The notes under the pieces: model-generated
What the model was told of the DNA's origin: nothing
The model's database searches: none
What the model saw: the letters and a program-made list of their open reading frames with translations, nothing else
Source: Ensifer sp. LC11
GTDB lineage: Bacteria; Pseudomonadota; Alphaproteobacteria; Rhizobiales; Rhizobiaceae
Length of the DNA stretch: 64,000 bases
NCBI RefSeq assembly: GCF_001695835.1
Contig: NZ_MBSO01000056.1
Coordinates: forward strand, 1 to 64,000
Direction of reading: 5' to 3'
Position numbers and translations under genes: made by a program
Shown: positions 20,249-29,316 of the stretch, in pieces
Numbering within the stretch: position 1 is the stretch's first letter
Layout: each line of letters begins with the position of its first letter

Positions 20249-21244
20249 TTAGCTGTCCATGTTGACGAGTTTCGCCGCGACCGCCGCGTCGATCCCCTTA
20301 AGATCGTCGTCATCGAGCCGGATCGTCCCGGCTCGGGCATTGTCGAGCGCTTGCGCCGGGTTGCGCGCGCCGCAGAGCGCGAAGGTCACGCCCTCTTGGC
20401 GCAGCGTCCAGGCAATGACGATCTGGGCGATGGTCGCGCCGTGCTTTTCGGCGATCGGCCGGATCGACTTGGCGAAGGCCGCGACCTTTTCGCGATTGCC
20501 GACCGAGAAGCGCGGATTGTCGCGACGCTGGTCGTCGCCCGAAAACACGCGCTCCGGGCCGATGCCGCCCGAGAGAAGACCGAGCGCCAGCGAGGAATAG
20601 CTGAGCGTCGCGACGCCGTTGCGCCGCGTCAGCGGCAAAAGCTCGGCCTCGATCTCGCGATCGATCATGCTGAAGCGTTCCTGGATCGCATCGAGCCCGC
20701 CGACGGCGATGTACTGCTCCAGTTCGCCGCGGTCGACATTGCTGGCGCCGATCGCCCGGATCTTGCCGGCCTTGCGCAGCTCTTCCAGCGCGCCCATGGT
20801 TTCTTCGATCGGCGTCGTCGGGTCCTGCCAATGGGTGATGTAGAGGTCGATATAGTCGGTGCCGAGCCGTTTCAGGCTCTGCTCCACCTCGTGGCGGATC
20901 CCATCGCGGCCGAGGTAGCGATGCACCGGCTTTCCGTCCTGGTCGAAGAAGTGCCGTCCCTTGTCCGTATGCCAGACCAGCCCGCATTTGGTGGCGATCA
21001 CCGCCTGGTCGCGACGGCCGGCGAGCGCCTTGCCGACGATCTCTTCCGAACGCCCGAGGCCATAGGCAGGCGCCGTGTCGATCAGCGTCACGCCGGCGTC
21101 GAGCGAGGCCTGGATCGCGGCGATCGATTCCTTCTCGTCGGTGCCGCCCCACATCCAGCCGCCGATCGCCCAGGTGCCGAGCCCGACGGCCGAAGCCGTC
21201 ACGCCGGATCGGCCGATCTCCCGCATCAATTGGTCCCCACTCAT
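20249..21244 (-). CDS. Aldo/keto reductase
   Basis: The product is 331 residues with the full AKR TIM-barrel pattern. Catalytic D/Y lie in LIDTAPAYGLGRSEE (about 54-68), the lysine in VIATKCGLVW (about 85), and the histidine in DLYITHWQDP. The NADPH-binding part is in the C-terminal third. It resembles the YghZ/AKR12-like group, which reduces aldehydes and keto-sugars. Its ATG overlaps the SorC regulator stop (ATGA). In the pathway it could reduce or oxidise the aldehyde released by the aldolase, or convert polyol and ketose before phosphorylation. Direction and substrate are inferred. Confidence 0.85.
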   Translation of the reverse strand: MSGDQLMREIGRSGVTASAVGLGTWAIGGWMWGGTDEKESIAAIQASLDAGVTLIDTAPAYGLGRSEEIVGKALAGRRDQAVIATKCGLVWHTDKGRHFFDQDGKPVHRYLGRDGIRHEVEQSLKRLGTDYIDLYITHWQDPTTPIEETMGALEELRKAGKIRAIGASNVDRGELEQYIAVGGLDAIQERFSMIDREIEAELLPLTRRNGVATLSYSSLALGLLSGGIGPERVFSGDDQRRDNPRFSVGNREKVAAFAKSIRPIAEKHGATIAQIVIAWTLRQEGVTFALCGARNPAQALDNARAGTIRLDDDDLKGIDAAVAAKLVNMDS

Positions 21245-22251
21245 GCCAGAAGTCCCTTTTCGCTTGCCATGGCGAGCACGCGCGCGCCGGTCGCCTCGTC
21301 CGTCACCAGTGTATCGAGATGCCGCCCGCGCAGGACGCTAAGGATCGGCCCTGCCTTGTTCGGCCCGCTCGCCACCCCGATCTTCGTCGGGATCGAGGCA
21401 AATTCCTTAAGCGTCAGCGACACCAGCGAACGGTTGAGGCTGTAGTCGCAGACGCGACCCTGTTCATCGAGCAGGTGCGCGAGCAACTCGCAGCTTGCAC
21501 CTGAGCGCTCGATTGCCGCCCGGTCGGTGCTCGATAACGGATGCAGGTCGTAATAACTCGAATCGTCGGAGAGGATCGAACCGATGCCGACCACGGCGAC
21601 CTTCGCCTCCCGCGCCCTGCCGAAAACGTCAGCCACCGAGCGCATGTTGATCAGCATCGCCCGCTCGGCGGCGCTGTCGGCAAAGAGCGGCGCATGGATC
21701 TGGAAGGACCGCCCGCCCAGCCGGTCGGCCATCAGCGTCGAGACATGGTTGACGTCGGTATAGTGCTTGCCCTGGACGCAGCCGGTTGCCGGGATCACCT
21801 CGACATCGAAGCGGCGCGGTGCCTGCAGACCGGCGACGACGGCGCTGACGCCCTTGCCGCCGGTGATGCAGATGGTGTCGCCGTCGCCGATCTCTTCAAG
21901 CAGCAATCGCGCCGCCGCCTCGCCGACCGCCTGCAACGCGGTCTGCTGGTTCTCGGATACGGTCGGCACGACGATCGCACGGCGGATACCGCCGATCGCC
22001 AGCAATTGCTCCTCCATATCGACCAAGGGCTCGATCGGCGATTTGATCTTGATCTCGACCAGACCGAGCTGGCGGCCGCGCTTGATCAAGCGGTTGACGG
22101 TCGGCTGCGAGATGCCGAGCCGGTCGGCAATCTGCGACTGGGTCAGCCCCTCGAGGAAGTGCAGAACCAGCGCCTGGTGCATCTGCCTGGCGACGACGAG
22201 TTCTTCGCGCGCGGATGAGACCGTGGACAGAGTGGGTTTGGCAATCGGCAT
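21241..22251 (-). CDS. SorC-family (DeoR/LsrR-like) sugar-responsive transcriptional regulator
   Basis: The product is 336 residues. The N-terminal helix-turn-helix is HFLEGLTQSQIADRLGISQPTVNRLIKRG (about 30-58). A sugar-phosphate-sensing domain follows (GDTICITGGKGVSAVV, then IGSILSDDSSYYDLHPLS). The family includes LsrR, SorC and the erythritol regulator EryD, which respond to the phosphorylated substrate. I chose the ATG at 22251, 3 bases before the end of the permease gene. The open frame continues to 22989, but that part only mirrors the permease in another frame. It is unusual in sitting mid-operon, between transport and catabolic genes. It probably senses the product of the FGGY kinase. 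Confidence 0.87.
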   Translation of the reverse strand: MPIAKPTLSTVSSAREELVVARQMHQALVLHFLEGLTQSQIADRLGISQPTVNRLIKRGRQLGLVEIKIKSPIEPLVDMEEQLLAIGGIRRAIVVPTVSENQQTALQAVGEAAARLLLEEIGDGDTICITGGKGVSAVVAGLQAPRRFDVEVIPATGCVQGKHYTDVNHVSTLMADRLGGRSFQIHAPLFADSAAERAMLINMRSVADVFGRAREAKVAVVGIGSILSDDSSYYDLHPLSSTDRAAIERSGASCELLAHLLDEQGRVCDYSLNRSLVSLTLKEFASIPTKIGVASGPNKAGPILSVLRGRHLDTLVTDEATGARVLAMASEKGLLA

Positions 22252-22253
22252 GT

Positions 22254-23243
22254 TCAGACGGCCTTCCGCTTGTGCAGCAAGTGGTCGATGGAAACGGCAG
22301 CCAAGAGAATGCAGCCTTTGATCATGTCCTGCCAATAGACGGAGACGTCGAGCAGGATCAATGAACTGGTGACGACCGAAAGCAGGGCGATGCCGAGAAT
22401 GGCGCCGAGGATCGTGCCCGAGCCGCCGTTGAGCGAGGCTCCGCCGATGACGGCCGCCGCGATGATGTTGAGCTCCATGCCGACGCCGAAGGTCGGCGTC
22501 GCCGCCCCGAAGCGCGACATGTAGATGACGCCGGCGACACCGGCGAGCGTCGAGCAGAGCACCGTCACCCAGAACTTCACCTGCTTGGTCTTGATGCCCG
22601 AATAGAGCGCCGCCTTCTCGTTGCTGCCGGTATAGAACACCTTGCGGAAGGCGGTCGCCCGGCGCAGCAGGAAATCGAACAGAATAACGACGGCGACGAA
22701 GATCAGGATGACATAGGGAACACCGTGAAAGGTGCCCTGCCCGACCGCCTTGAACGAGGCCGGCAGCGTGAAGAGCGACAGCGGCGTGCCCTTGGTGATG
22801 ACGAGGCAGAGACCGCGCACGATCACCATCGCCGCCAGCGACGTGATGAAGTGGTTGAGCCCGACGACGGTGACGAAGAAGCCCATGATCATGCCGATCA
22901 TGCTGCTTGCGAGGATCCCGACGAGCGAGGCCGTCCAGGGGTCGACACCGGCGAGGAACAGCGATCCGGCGAGCACCATGGCGAAGCACACGACCGAACC
23001 GACCGCAAGGTCGATGCCGCCGACGATCAAGAGGATCGTCATGCCGACGACGACGATGCCTTCGACCGAGAAGCTCATCAGCATGGCGCGCATGTTGCCG
23101 AAGGTCAGGAAGTGCGGCGAGGCGAAGCTCATGACGAGCCCAAGCGCCAGGATGATCGCGATCAGCCCGGCCTCGCGCATCGTGCCGATGCGTTTCCAGG
23201 CCGGCACCTGCCTCTCGGTTGCAACCATCGTATCAACTGCCAT
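22254..23243 (-). CDS. Ribose-type ABC transporter permease (RbsC family)
   Basis: The product is 329 residues with about 9-10 membrane segments. It carries the RbsC core GMTILLIVGGIDLAVGSVVCFAMVLAG and the C-terminal AAAVIGGASLNGGSGTILGAILGIALL. I place the start at the ATG at 23243, preceded by GGGGAGGCGGAA. An in-frame ATG at 23282 would overlap the ATPase gene and lacks such a site. It forms a homodimeric channel with the adjacent ATPase and binding protein. Confidence 0.88.
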   Translation of the reverse strand: MAVDTMVATERQVPAWKRIGTMREAGLIAIILALGLVMSFASPHFLTFGNMRAMLMSFSVEGIVVVGMTILLIVGGIDLAVGSVVCFAMVLAGSLFLAGVDPWTASLVGILASSMIGMIMGFFVTVVGLNHFITSLAAMVIVRGLCLVITKGTPLSLFTLPASFKAVGQGTFHGVPYVILIFVAVVILFDFLLRRATAFRKVFYTGSNEKAALYSGIKTKQVKFWVTVLCSTLAGVAGVIYMSRFGAATPTFGVGMELNIIAAAVIGGASLNGGSGTILGAILGIALLSVVTSSLILLDVSVYWQDMIKGCILLAAVSIDHLLHKRKAV

Positions 23244-23271
23244 TTCCGCCTCCCCGGCTCTTTCCGTTCTT

Positions 23272-24816
23272 TCAGGCGACATTTGCTGTCCTGCCCGTTG
23301 CGATCTGATCCGTTTGCGTCACGCCGGACGCCAGGCGGATCACCGCCTCCTCGCTCATGTCAGTGTCGTCAAGCTCGCCGGCGATCGCGCCCTCCCGCAC
23401 GACCAGCACCCGGTCGCAAAGCCCGAGCAGCTCCGGCAGTTCCGATGAGATCACCACGATGCCGATACCGGTTTCGGCAAGTTCGCGCAGCAGCCGGTGG
23501 ATCTCGGATTTCGCGCCGACATCGATGCCGCGCGTCGGCTCGTCCATGAGGATCACCTGCGGGCGAACGGCGAGCTGCTTGGCGATCGCCACCTTCTGCT
23601 GGTTGCCGCCCGAGAGCGACGACACCGGCATGTCGATGCCGCCCATGCGCACGCCGAGGCGCCGCACGAAATCGCGCGCCAGATCGGCCTCCGCCTTGGA
23701 ATTCAATAGTCCGAGCGGACCTGTCAGTGTCTTCAGATCGAGCACCGAAATGTTCTGGGCAATCGAGAGCTCGACGAAGACGCCGGAGCCCTTACGGTCC
23801 TCCGACAGGTAGACGATGCCGGCATTGACCGCGTCGCGGTAGTTGGCGATGCGCTGGACCTTGCCGCGCAGGGCGACCTCGCCCTTCGACCTGGCCCTCA
23901 GGCCACAGATCGCTTCCGCTATCTCGGTGCGGCCGGAGCCGATCAGGCCGCCAAGCCCGAGGATCTCGCCGCGCTTCAGATCGAAGGAGACGGTGTCGAT
24001 ACGGTCGCCGTCGCTCAAATTGCGAACCGAGAGAATTGTCTCGTCCGACCGCGCCTCCGGCGCCTGCTTCGCTGGATAGAGCTGGCTGATCTCGCGGCCG
24101 ACCATCCGGCGCACGACATCGTCAGGCGTCACGTCGGCGATCTTCTCGGTGACCACATGGCGGCCGTCGCGAAACACCGTGACGCGGTCGCAGAGCGAAA
24201 AAATCTCCGCCATGCGGTGGCTGATATAGATGATGGAAATACCCGCAGCCTTGAGGTCGCGGATGATGCCGAACAGCGCCTGCGCCTCGGCCTCGGTCAG
24301 CGCCGCAGTCGGCTCGTCGAGGATCAGCACGCGGCAGTCGAGCGTCAGCGCCTTGGCGATCTCGACCAGCTGCTGGCTGGAAATGGCGAGGTCGGCAACC
24401 TTGCGCCGGACATCGATCGGTGCCAGCCGGTTCATCACCATCTGCGCCTCCCGTTCGAGCGCGCCGTAGTTCATCAGCGGCGAACGGCGGCGGTTGGTGG
24501 CGGCCATGAACATGTTTTCCGCCACCGTTGCATCCGGACAGAGCGCGATCTCCTGATGGACGAGGCCGATGCCGAGCATCTGGGCGATCGCCGGCGAGCC
24601 GACCTTCACCGGCGCACCATCGACCAGCACCTCACCGTCATTCGGCTGCAGCACACCGGCAAGGATGTTCATCAGCGTCGACTTGCCCGCGCCGTTTTCA
24701 CCGCAGAGCGCGTGGATCTCTCCCCGCTCAAGCCGAAAATCCACCTCCGTCAGCGCCTTCACCGCACCGAAATGCTTGGTGACGCGCCGGACCTCCAGAA
24801 CCGGTTCTGCTGCCAT
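23272..24816 (-). CDS. Ribose-type ABC transporter ATP-binding protein (RbsA family, duplicated domains)
   Basis: The product is 514 residues. Domain 1 has Walker [10 protein letters not shown] and Walker [16 protein letters not shown]. Domain 2 has the degenerate P-loop [16 protein letters not shown] typical of RbsA, with signature [15 protein letters not shown] and [16 protein letters not shown] chose the ATG at 24816 because GGTGGAGG sits just upstream; the frame is open to an ATG at 24837, which falls in the intergenic hairpin. It energises import of the unknown sugar or polyol. Confidence 0.9.
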   Translation of the reverse strand: MAAEPVLEVRRVTKHFGAVKALTEVDFRLERGEIHALCGENGAGKSTLMNILAGVLQPNDGEVLVDGAPVKVGSPAIAQMLGIGLVHQEIALCPDATVAENMFMAATNRRRSPLMNYGALEREAQMVMNRLAPIDVRRKVADLAISSQQLVEIAKALTLDCRVLILDEPTAALTEAEAQALFGIIRDLKAAGISIIYISHRMAEIFSLCDRVTVFRDGRHVVTEKIADVTPDDVVRRMVGREISQLYPAKQAPEARSDETILSVRNLSDGDRIDTVSFDLKRGEILGLGGLIGSGRTEIAEAICGLRARSKGEVALRGKVQRIANYRDAVNAGIVYLSEDRKGSGVFVELSIAQNISVLDLKTLTGPLGLLNSKAEADLARDFVRRLGVRMGGIDMPVSSLSGGNQQKVAIAKQLAVRPQVILMDEPTRGIDVGAKSEIHRLLRELAETGIGIVVISSELPELLGLCDRVLVVREGAIAGELDDTDMSEEAVIRLASGVTQTDQIATGRTANVA

Positions 24817-24836
24817 GCTGTCCTCCACCCGCATCA

Positions 24837-24866
24837 TTGGCTGCCCGGCAGGGGCCGGGCAGCCAA
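24837..24866 (-). promoter_or_regulatory. Intra-operon hairpin between binding-protein and ATPase genes
   Basis: TTGGCTGCCCGG (24837-24848) pairs perfectly with CCGGGCAGCCAA (24855-24866), giving a 12-13 base-pair stem with a short loop. In transcript order it begins 9 bases after the binding-protein stop and ends just before the ATPase Shine-Dalgarno. No T-run follows. It probably stabilises the upstream mRNA or ends part of the transcripts. Confidence 0.6.
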
Positions 24867-24875
24867 GTCATGTCC

Positions 24876-25904
24876 TTACTCGTCGATGCCCTTGGTACCA
24901 CGACGCTTCAGGTACTTGTCCCAGTAGAAATCGTCGGCATTCTCGGCGGTGACGATCGAGAGGCCGTTGTCGACGAAGGGGATGCTCATCGGGTTGAAGC
25001 CGGCGCGCTTGGCGTCGTTCATCGGGTCGATCAGCTCCGGGTGTTTGGCCATCCACAGCAGCATGAAGCCCATATAACCCTGCATGCCCTGGTTCGGGTT
25101 GATCGAACCGAAGACTTCGCCGGCCTTGATCATGTCGAGGATGTTGGCGTTGACGTCGGCGCACATGACGAGCACCTTGCCGCCGCTTTCCTTGCTGGCC
25201 TGGGCGGCACCTATTGCCGAGTTGGCTTCCGGCATGAACACGGCGCCGAGGTTCGGATTGGCCTGGATGATGCTCATCAGGCCTTGGTAGGCCTTGTTCG
25301 GATCCTGGTTCGAGGCAGCACGTCCGACGAGTTTCATGTCCGGCCACTTTTCGGCCATGCGGTTGACGAAGGCGGTGATGCGCTTGTCGTGGTTGTCCTG
25401 GCCGGGGTTTTCGAGAACCGCATACTCGCCCTTGCCACCCATTTTCTCGGCGATCGCGTCGGCCGCGTAGGTGCCTTCGCGGCTATTGTCCGAGGTGATG
25501 AAAGAGACGCGCTTCGACAGCGGCGAGTCCGCAGCGAAGGTGACGACGGCGGTTCCTTGATCGATCGCCCGGTTGATCGGCTCGATGAACGGATCCGAGT
25601 TCATCGGATGCACTAGGATGCCGGCCGGGTTCTGGGCGAGCGCCTGGTCGAAGGTGGCGATCTGCTTGTTGACGTCATATTCCGGCGTACCGGTATATTC
25701 GGTCTCGCAGCCGAACTGCTGGCCGGCCTGCTTGAACATTTCATAGACCGGGAACCAGTATTCGACGCCGGATACCATGACGTTCATGACGTATTTTTCG
25801 CCGGGCTGGCAGCGAAACGGGTTCGCCGTTTCGGCGCTTGCCGAGCCGGCCCAAAGCGAAGTTGCAATGACCGCCAGAGCGGTCGTGCTGAAAAATTTGC
25901 GCAC
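24876..25904 (-). CDS. Ribose-type periplasmic sugar-binding protein (RbsB/Peripla_BP_4 family)
   Basis: The product is 342 residues. A signal peptide (MRKFFSTTALAVIATSLWAGSASA) precedes a two-lobe binding protein. Typical segments are YDVNKQIATFDQALAQNPAGILVHPMNSDPF and VSFITSDNSREGTYAADAIAEKMGGKGEYAVL. It should deliver a sugar or polyol to the adjacent permease. It is the first gene of the minus-strand catabolic operon. The 232-base gap to the divergent LacI gene holds the promoters and a strong palindrome. Confidence 0.88.
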   Translation of the reverse strand: MRKFFSTTALAVIATSLWAGSASAETANPFRCQPGEKYVMNVMVSGVEYWFPVYEMFKQAGQQFGCETEYTGTPEYDVNKQIATFDQALAQNPAGILVHPMNSDPFIEPINRAIDQGTAVVTFAADSPLSKRVSFITSDNSREGTYAADAIAEKMGGKGEYAVLENPGQDNHDKRITAFVNRMAEKWPDMKLVGRAASNQDPNKAYQGLMSIIQANPNLGAVFMPEANSAIGAAQASKESGGKVLVMCADVNANILDMIKAGEVFGSINPNQGMQGYMGFMLLWMAKHPELIDPMNDAKRAGFNPMSIPFVDNGLSIVTAENADDFYWDKYLKRRGTKGIDE

Positions 25905-26044
25905 GCGTCCTCCTCGAGGCCGAAGCCCCTCCCAAAACCGATGGGCCGCCTGTTTGCGGCCGCTGAATGTATGAGTTTGCCGGAACTCCTCCTCGACTTC
26001 CGACGATTGCGATTAAAGCGGCGGACTCACTGTCTGTCAATATA

Positions 26045-26070
26045 ATTCATGGCATGAATAATAATTCATG
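26045..26070. promoter_or_regulatory. Candidate LacI-type operator with a third half-site
   Basis: ATTCATGGCATGAAT (26045-26059) is a perfect 15-base palindrome around a central G. A further ATTCATG follows at 26064-26070. The site lies between the divergent sugar-binding-protein operon and the LacI gene, 67-92 bases before the LacI start. LacI regulators usually bind such odd-centred palindromes. Binding is inferred. Confidence 0.55.
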
Positions 26071-26136
26071 CCCAATGTGGAAAAGGCGGGAGAGAGCCTT
26101 CAATCTGCTGTCACGCGGATCGGCTAGAGGGCGACG

Positions 26137-27123
26137 ATGGTTACCCTGCAACAGATCGCCTTCCATGCCGGCTGCTCGCTGGCGACCGTCTCGCGCGTGC
26201 TGAACGGCGAAGGCCCGGTCAGCGACGAGATGGTGCGGCGCGTGCGCCGGGCCGCTGCCGAGCTCGGCTATCGGCCAACGCCGGCCGCAGGACGCACTGC
26301 CGCCCGCAACCAGCCGGTTGTCGGCGTGCTCGTGCCAAGCGTCACCAACCCGGTCTTTGCCGCCTCGCTCGGCGGCATCCAGCATCGCATGCAGGCCGCA
26401 AACCACGGCGTGCTGATCGCCCAATCCAACTACGACCCGGCGCTCGAAGCCCGCGCGGTACGCTCGCTGCTCGAACAGCGCCCGACCGGCCTGATCCTGA
26501 CGCTTTGCGATGCCCGCACCAGCGAGGCCCTTTCCGCAGCACTGCCGCCGACCGTGCTTCTCAACAACCGGCCGGTTCCCCGCTTCGCCGCTGCCGTCAC
26601 CGTCGATAACTACCGGGCCGGTTTCGACCTCACCCGCCATATGCTTGACCACGGCCACCGCCGCATTCTCGTCGTCTCCGGCCACTTCCGCTCCTCCGAC
26701 CGGGCACGGCTGCGCTATGACGGCTATTCCGCCGCCATGCAGGAAGCCGGCTTCCAGCCGATGGAGGCGGTCGAGATCCCCTTCGTCGATGGCTACGAGA
26801 ATCTCGATCTCGCGACGGTGATCGTCCACCATCGACCGACCGCGATCATCGCCTCCAACGATCTGCTGGCGCTTGGCGTGATCGCGGCGCTTAGAAGTGA
26901 GGGCCTGGCCGTGCCGGATGACGTCTCGGTCGCCGGCTTCGACGGCATCGCACTCGGGCGGCTGATGACGCCGACGCTCACGACGATCTCGATGCCCGAT
27001 GGCGACATGGGCGTCGCGGCGGCGGCGCTGCTGCTCGACATGGCCGAAAATGCGTCAGGCTGCCGTCATCTGACCCTCGAAAGCCGGCTCTATCCCGGTG
27101 GAACGGTTCGCCGCCTCGGCTGA
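26137..27123 (+). CDS. LacI-family transcriptional regulator
   Basis: The product is 328 residues. The N-terminal helix-turn-helix is VTLQQIAFHAGCSLATVSRVLNGEGPVSDEM (2-32), with hinge region to about 58, and a periplasmic-binding-like sensor domain with SVTNPVFAASLGGIQ. It is divergent from the ribose-type operon and convergent with the Ugp-like operon. The first is the likelier target because they share the intergenic palindrome. A catabolic operon that already carries a SorC regulator would then have two regulators. The inducer is unknown. Confidence 0.88.
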   Translation: MVTLQQIAFHAGCSLATVSRVLNGEGPVSDEMVRRVRRAAAELGYRPTPAAGRTAARNQPVVGVLVPSVTNPVFAASLGGIQHRMQAANHGVLIAQSNYDPALEARAVRSLLEQRPTGLILTLCDARTSEALSAALPPTVLLNNRPVPRFAAAVTVDNYRAGFDLTRHMLDHGHRRILVVSGHFRSSDRARLRYDGYSAAMQEAGFQPMEAVEIPFVDGYENLDLATVIVHHRPTAIIASNDLLALGVIAALRSEGLAVPDDVSVAGFDGIALGRLMTPTLTTISMPDGDMGVAAAALLLDMAENASGCRHLTLESRLYPGGTVRRLG

Positions 27124-27137
27124 CCGGACAAACAAAC

Positions 27138-27166
27138 GCCGCCCGCGAAGCTTCCTCCGGGGCGGC
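27138..27166 (-). terminator. Intrinsic terminator of the Ugp-like operon
   Basis: GCCGCCC (27138-27144) pairs with GGGCGGC (27160-27166). On the minus strand the stem is followed by GTTTGTTTGTCC. It lies 24 bases past the stop of the last gene of the operon. Confidence 0.55.
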
Positions 27167-27189
27167 GGCAGTCATCGGGATAGTCGAGA

Positions 27190-28455
27190 TCAGCTGCGCG
27201 GCAGCAGGCTTTCGACTTCGGCTGCGGCCTCGTCCAGCGCTTCTTTCGGCGTCGCCGTCTGCTCGACGATACGCGACAGGTTCTCGACGATCGTCTGCGT
27301 GACCTTCACCCCGTTGCTGCCGGGGAAGGCATACCAGGGACGCATGCGCGGCATCTGCTCAAGACCGGCGCGGAACAGCGGGTTTTCCTTGTAGAAGTTG
27401 GCGAGATAGTCCGGCGACTTGGCGGCGAGCTCGTTGTTCGGCACATAGCCGGTGCCAGGAACGACGACGGATGCGCCGTAAGGGCCGGCGGCGAACTTCG
27501 CAAACTTCCAGGCCGCTTCCTGCTTTTCCGCGTCGCGGGTCAGGATGACGACGGCATTGCCGCCGGTGGGCAGCTTGCCGTTTACCGGGTCGATCAGCGG
27601 GATATGGGCTGTTCGCAGGTCGAACTTGCCGCCGACATTCTTGATGGTGTTGCGCAGCGCGCCCGTCGTCTGGAAGGCAAAACCGATCTTGCCGGCAACG
27701 AAGGCCTGTTCGCCGGCCTGCTTCGTCAGCACCGGCAAGCCGCCTTCCTTGACCATGCGGTCGAGCACCTCGACGGCCTTCTGGCCTTCAGGGCCATTGA
27801 AGGTGACCTTGCTTTCGTCGGCGCTCAGCATGTCGCCGCCGGCGCCGAAGAGCAGTGCGGAAAACATCCAGTCGTCGCCCTGCCAGCGGAAGTCGATGCC
27901 CTCGTTGCCGTCACCGAGCGCCTTGATCTTGCCCCCGAGCGCGATCACCTCGTCCCAGGTCTTCGGCGGGTTTTCCGGGTCGCCGCCGGCTTTGCGCACC
28001 AGATCGGCATTGTAGTACATGATCGGGTTGGAGGTGGCGAAGGCAAGGCCCACCTGCTTGCCGCCGACCTGGGCGAGCTTCAGGATATTCTCGGAAAAGC
28101 CCTGCTCCGCCATGTTGCCGTCCTTGGCGATGAACGGGCCGAGATCGACGGGAATGTCGCGCTCGTTGACCATGCGTAGACGATTGAGGCCGATGAAGGT
28201 GAGATCGGGCATCTCGGCCGTGCCGGCCTGACGCATGATCGTCTGGATGCCTTCCTCATAGGTCGCCGAGGGATTGGCGAAGGTGATCTTGATATCAGGG
28301 TTTTCTTCCATGAACTTCTTCGAGATCGTGTCCATCACGTCCTTGAAGAAGCCCGGCATCGGGTAATGCACCGTGAGCTGGGTCTCGGCATAAGCGGGGG
28401 CGGCGAGCATCAGCGATGCGGTGGCTGCGGTGAAAAGCTGTCTCAGATGTTTCAT
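27190..28455 (-). CDS. ABC transporter solute-binding protein, UgpB-like (SBP_bac_1 family)
   Basis: The product is 421 residues. A Sec signal peptide ends near PAYAE (about 24). The mature part has LTVHYPMPGFFKDVMDTISKKFMEENPDIKITF, PDLTFIGLNRLRM and YYNADLVRKAGGDPENPPKTWDEV, typical of family 1 carbohydrate and glycerol-phosphate binding proteins. The neighbours (two UgpA/UgpE-type permeases, a UgpC-type ATPase and a phosphodiesterase) favour a phosphodiester or glycerol-phosphate ligand, but sugar ligands are equally known in this family. It is the last gene of the operon, which is unusual for a binding protein. Confidence 0.82.
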   Translation of the reverse strand: MKHLRQLFTAATASLMLAAPAYAETQLTVHYPMPGFFKDVMDTISKKFMEENPDIKITFANPSATYEEGIQTIMRQAGTAEMPDLTFIGLNRLRMVNERDIPVDLGPFIAKDGNMAEQGFSENILKLAQVGGKQVGLAFATSNPIMYYNADLVRKAGGDPENPPKTWDEVIALGGKIKALGDGNEGIDFRWQGDDWMFSALLFGAGGDMLSADESKVTFNGPEGQKAVEVLDRMVKEGGLPVLTKQAGEQAFVAGKIGFAFQTTGALRNTIKNVGGKFDLRTAHIPLIDPVNGKLPTGGNAVVILTRDAEKQEAAWKFAKFAAGPYGASVVVPGTGYVPNNELAAKSPDYLANFYKENPLFRAGLEQMPRMRPWYAFPGSNGVKVTQTIVENLSRIVEQTATPKEALDEAAAEVESLLPRS

Positions 28456-28479
28456 GGATTGCGCTCCGGGTTGGACCGT

Positions 28480-29316
28480 TCAGCCTTTGAGACCGGTCAT
28501 GGTGATGCCCTCGACGAAGCGCTTCTGCGCCAGCAGGAAAGCCGTCACGAGGGGAAGGGTGATGATGAGGGTTGCGGCCATCAGCGCGCCGTAGTCGTCG
28601 CCCGCTTCCGCGGCGCGGAAATAGAGCAGGCCGAGCGGCGGGGTGGCATAATCCTGGTTGGTGACGACGATCAGCGGCCAGAAGAGATCGTTCCAGTGGG
28701 CGACAACCGAGAAGATCGCAAAGGCGGTGATCGCCGGCCAGGCGTTGGGCACGATGACACGCGCGACGATGCCCGCCTCCGACATGCCGTCGAGCCTCGC
28801 CGCATGGATCAGGTCGTCGGGCATCGCACGGAAGAACTGCAGGAACAGGAAGATCGCAAAGACCGAGATCGAGAATGGCGCCACCAGTGCTGTGTAGCTG
28901 TTCAGCACCGAGAGCCTGTCGAAGGCCACGTAAATGGGCAGCGCCGTCGCATGGATCGGCACGAGCAGACCGAGCATGACGAGGACCATCATGGTCCGCG
29001 CCGCGCGGAACTTCAGCTTGGCCATGGCGTAGGCACAGGGGATGGCAACGACGATCTGGATGACGAAGATCAGCGCGCAGACGACGACGCCGTTGAAGAG
29101 CAGGGTCGACATCGAGACGCGCGACAGGGCCTTCGAAAAGTTCTCGATGTAGGACCATTGCTCAGGGATCAGCGACAGCGACGAGGAGAAGATCTCGCTC
29201 TGCGCCTTGCCGGCGGTCGAGACCATGAAGATGTAGGGGGCGAGGAAGAGCAGCGCGCCTGTTGACAGGATCGCAAGGCGAAGGATGCGGGCGACGGAGA
29301 TAGCGTTGCTGGTCAT
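28480..29316 (-). CDS. ABC transporter permease, UgpE/MalG type
   Basis: The product is 278 residues with six membrane segments. The EAA loop is DLIHAARLDGMSEAGIVARVIVPNAWPAITAF, and the protein ends with the family-typical FLLAQKRFVEGITMTGLKG. Its ATG overlaps the stop of the other permease gene (ATGA). It forms the channel with the UgpA-type partner. Confidence 0.88.
   Translation of the reverse strand: MTSNAISVARILRLAILSTGALLFLAPYIFMVSTAGKAQSEIFSSSLSLIPEQWSYIENFSKALSRVSMSTLLFNGVVVCALIFVIQIVVAIPCAYAMAKLKFRAARTMMVLVMLGLLVPIHATALPIYVAFDRLSVLNSYTALVAPFSISVFAIFLFLQFFRAMPDDLIHAARLDGMSEAGIVARVIVPNAWPAITAFAIFSVVAHWNDLFWPLIVVTNQDYATPPLGLLYFRAAEAGDDYGALMAATLIITLPLVTAFLLAQKRFVEGITMTGLKG

Noticed and set aside
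18527-21445. 972-residue plus-strand frame opposite the dehydrogenase and reductase genes.
   Set aside because: Despite its length it has no recognisable domain, and its composition is that of an antisense shadow. The minus-strand genes have clear family motifs throughout.
22252-22989. In-frame N-terminal extension of the SorC regulator (about 246 residues).
   Set aside because: The extension lies entirely in the permease gene in another frame and has no protein character. The helix-turn-helix starts soon after the ATG at 22251.
16017-25904. Reading this cluster as an autoinducer-2 (Lsr) uptake system.
   Set aside because: SorC regulator, FGGY kinase and LsrF-type aldolase fit, but LsrG is missing, there is one permease gene instead of LsrC plus LsrD, and a GlpD-like dehydrogenase and aldo/keto reductase are present. 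The kinase looks L-xylulokinase/EryA-like.
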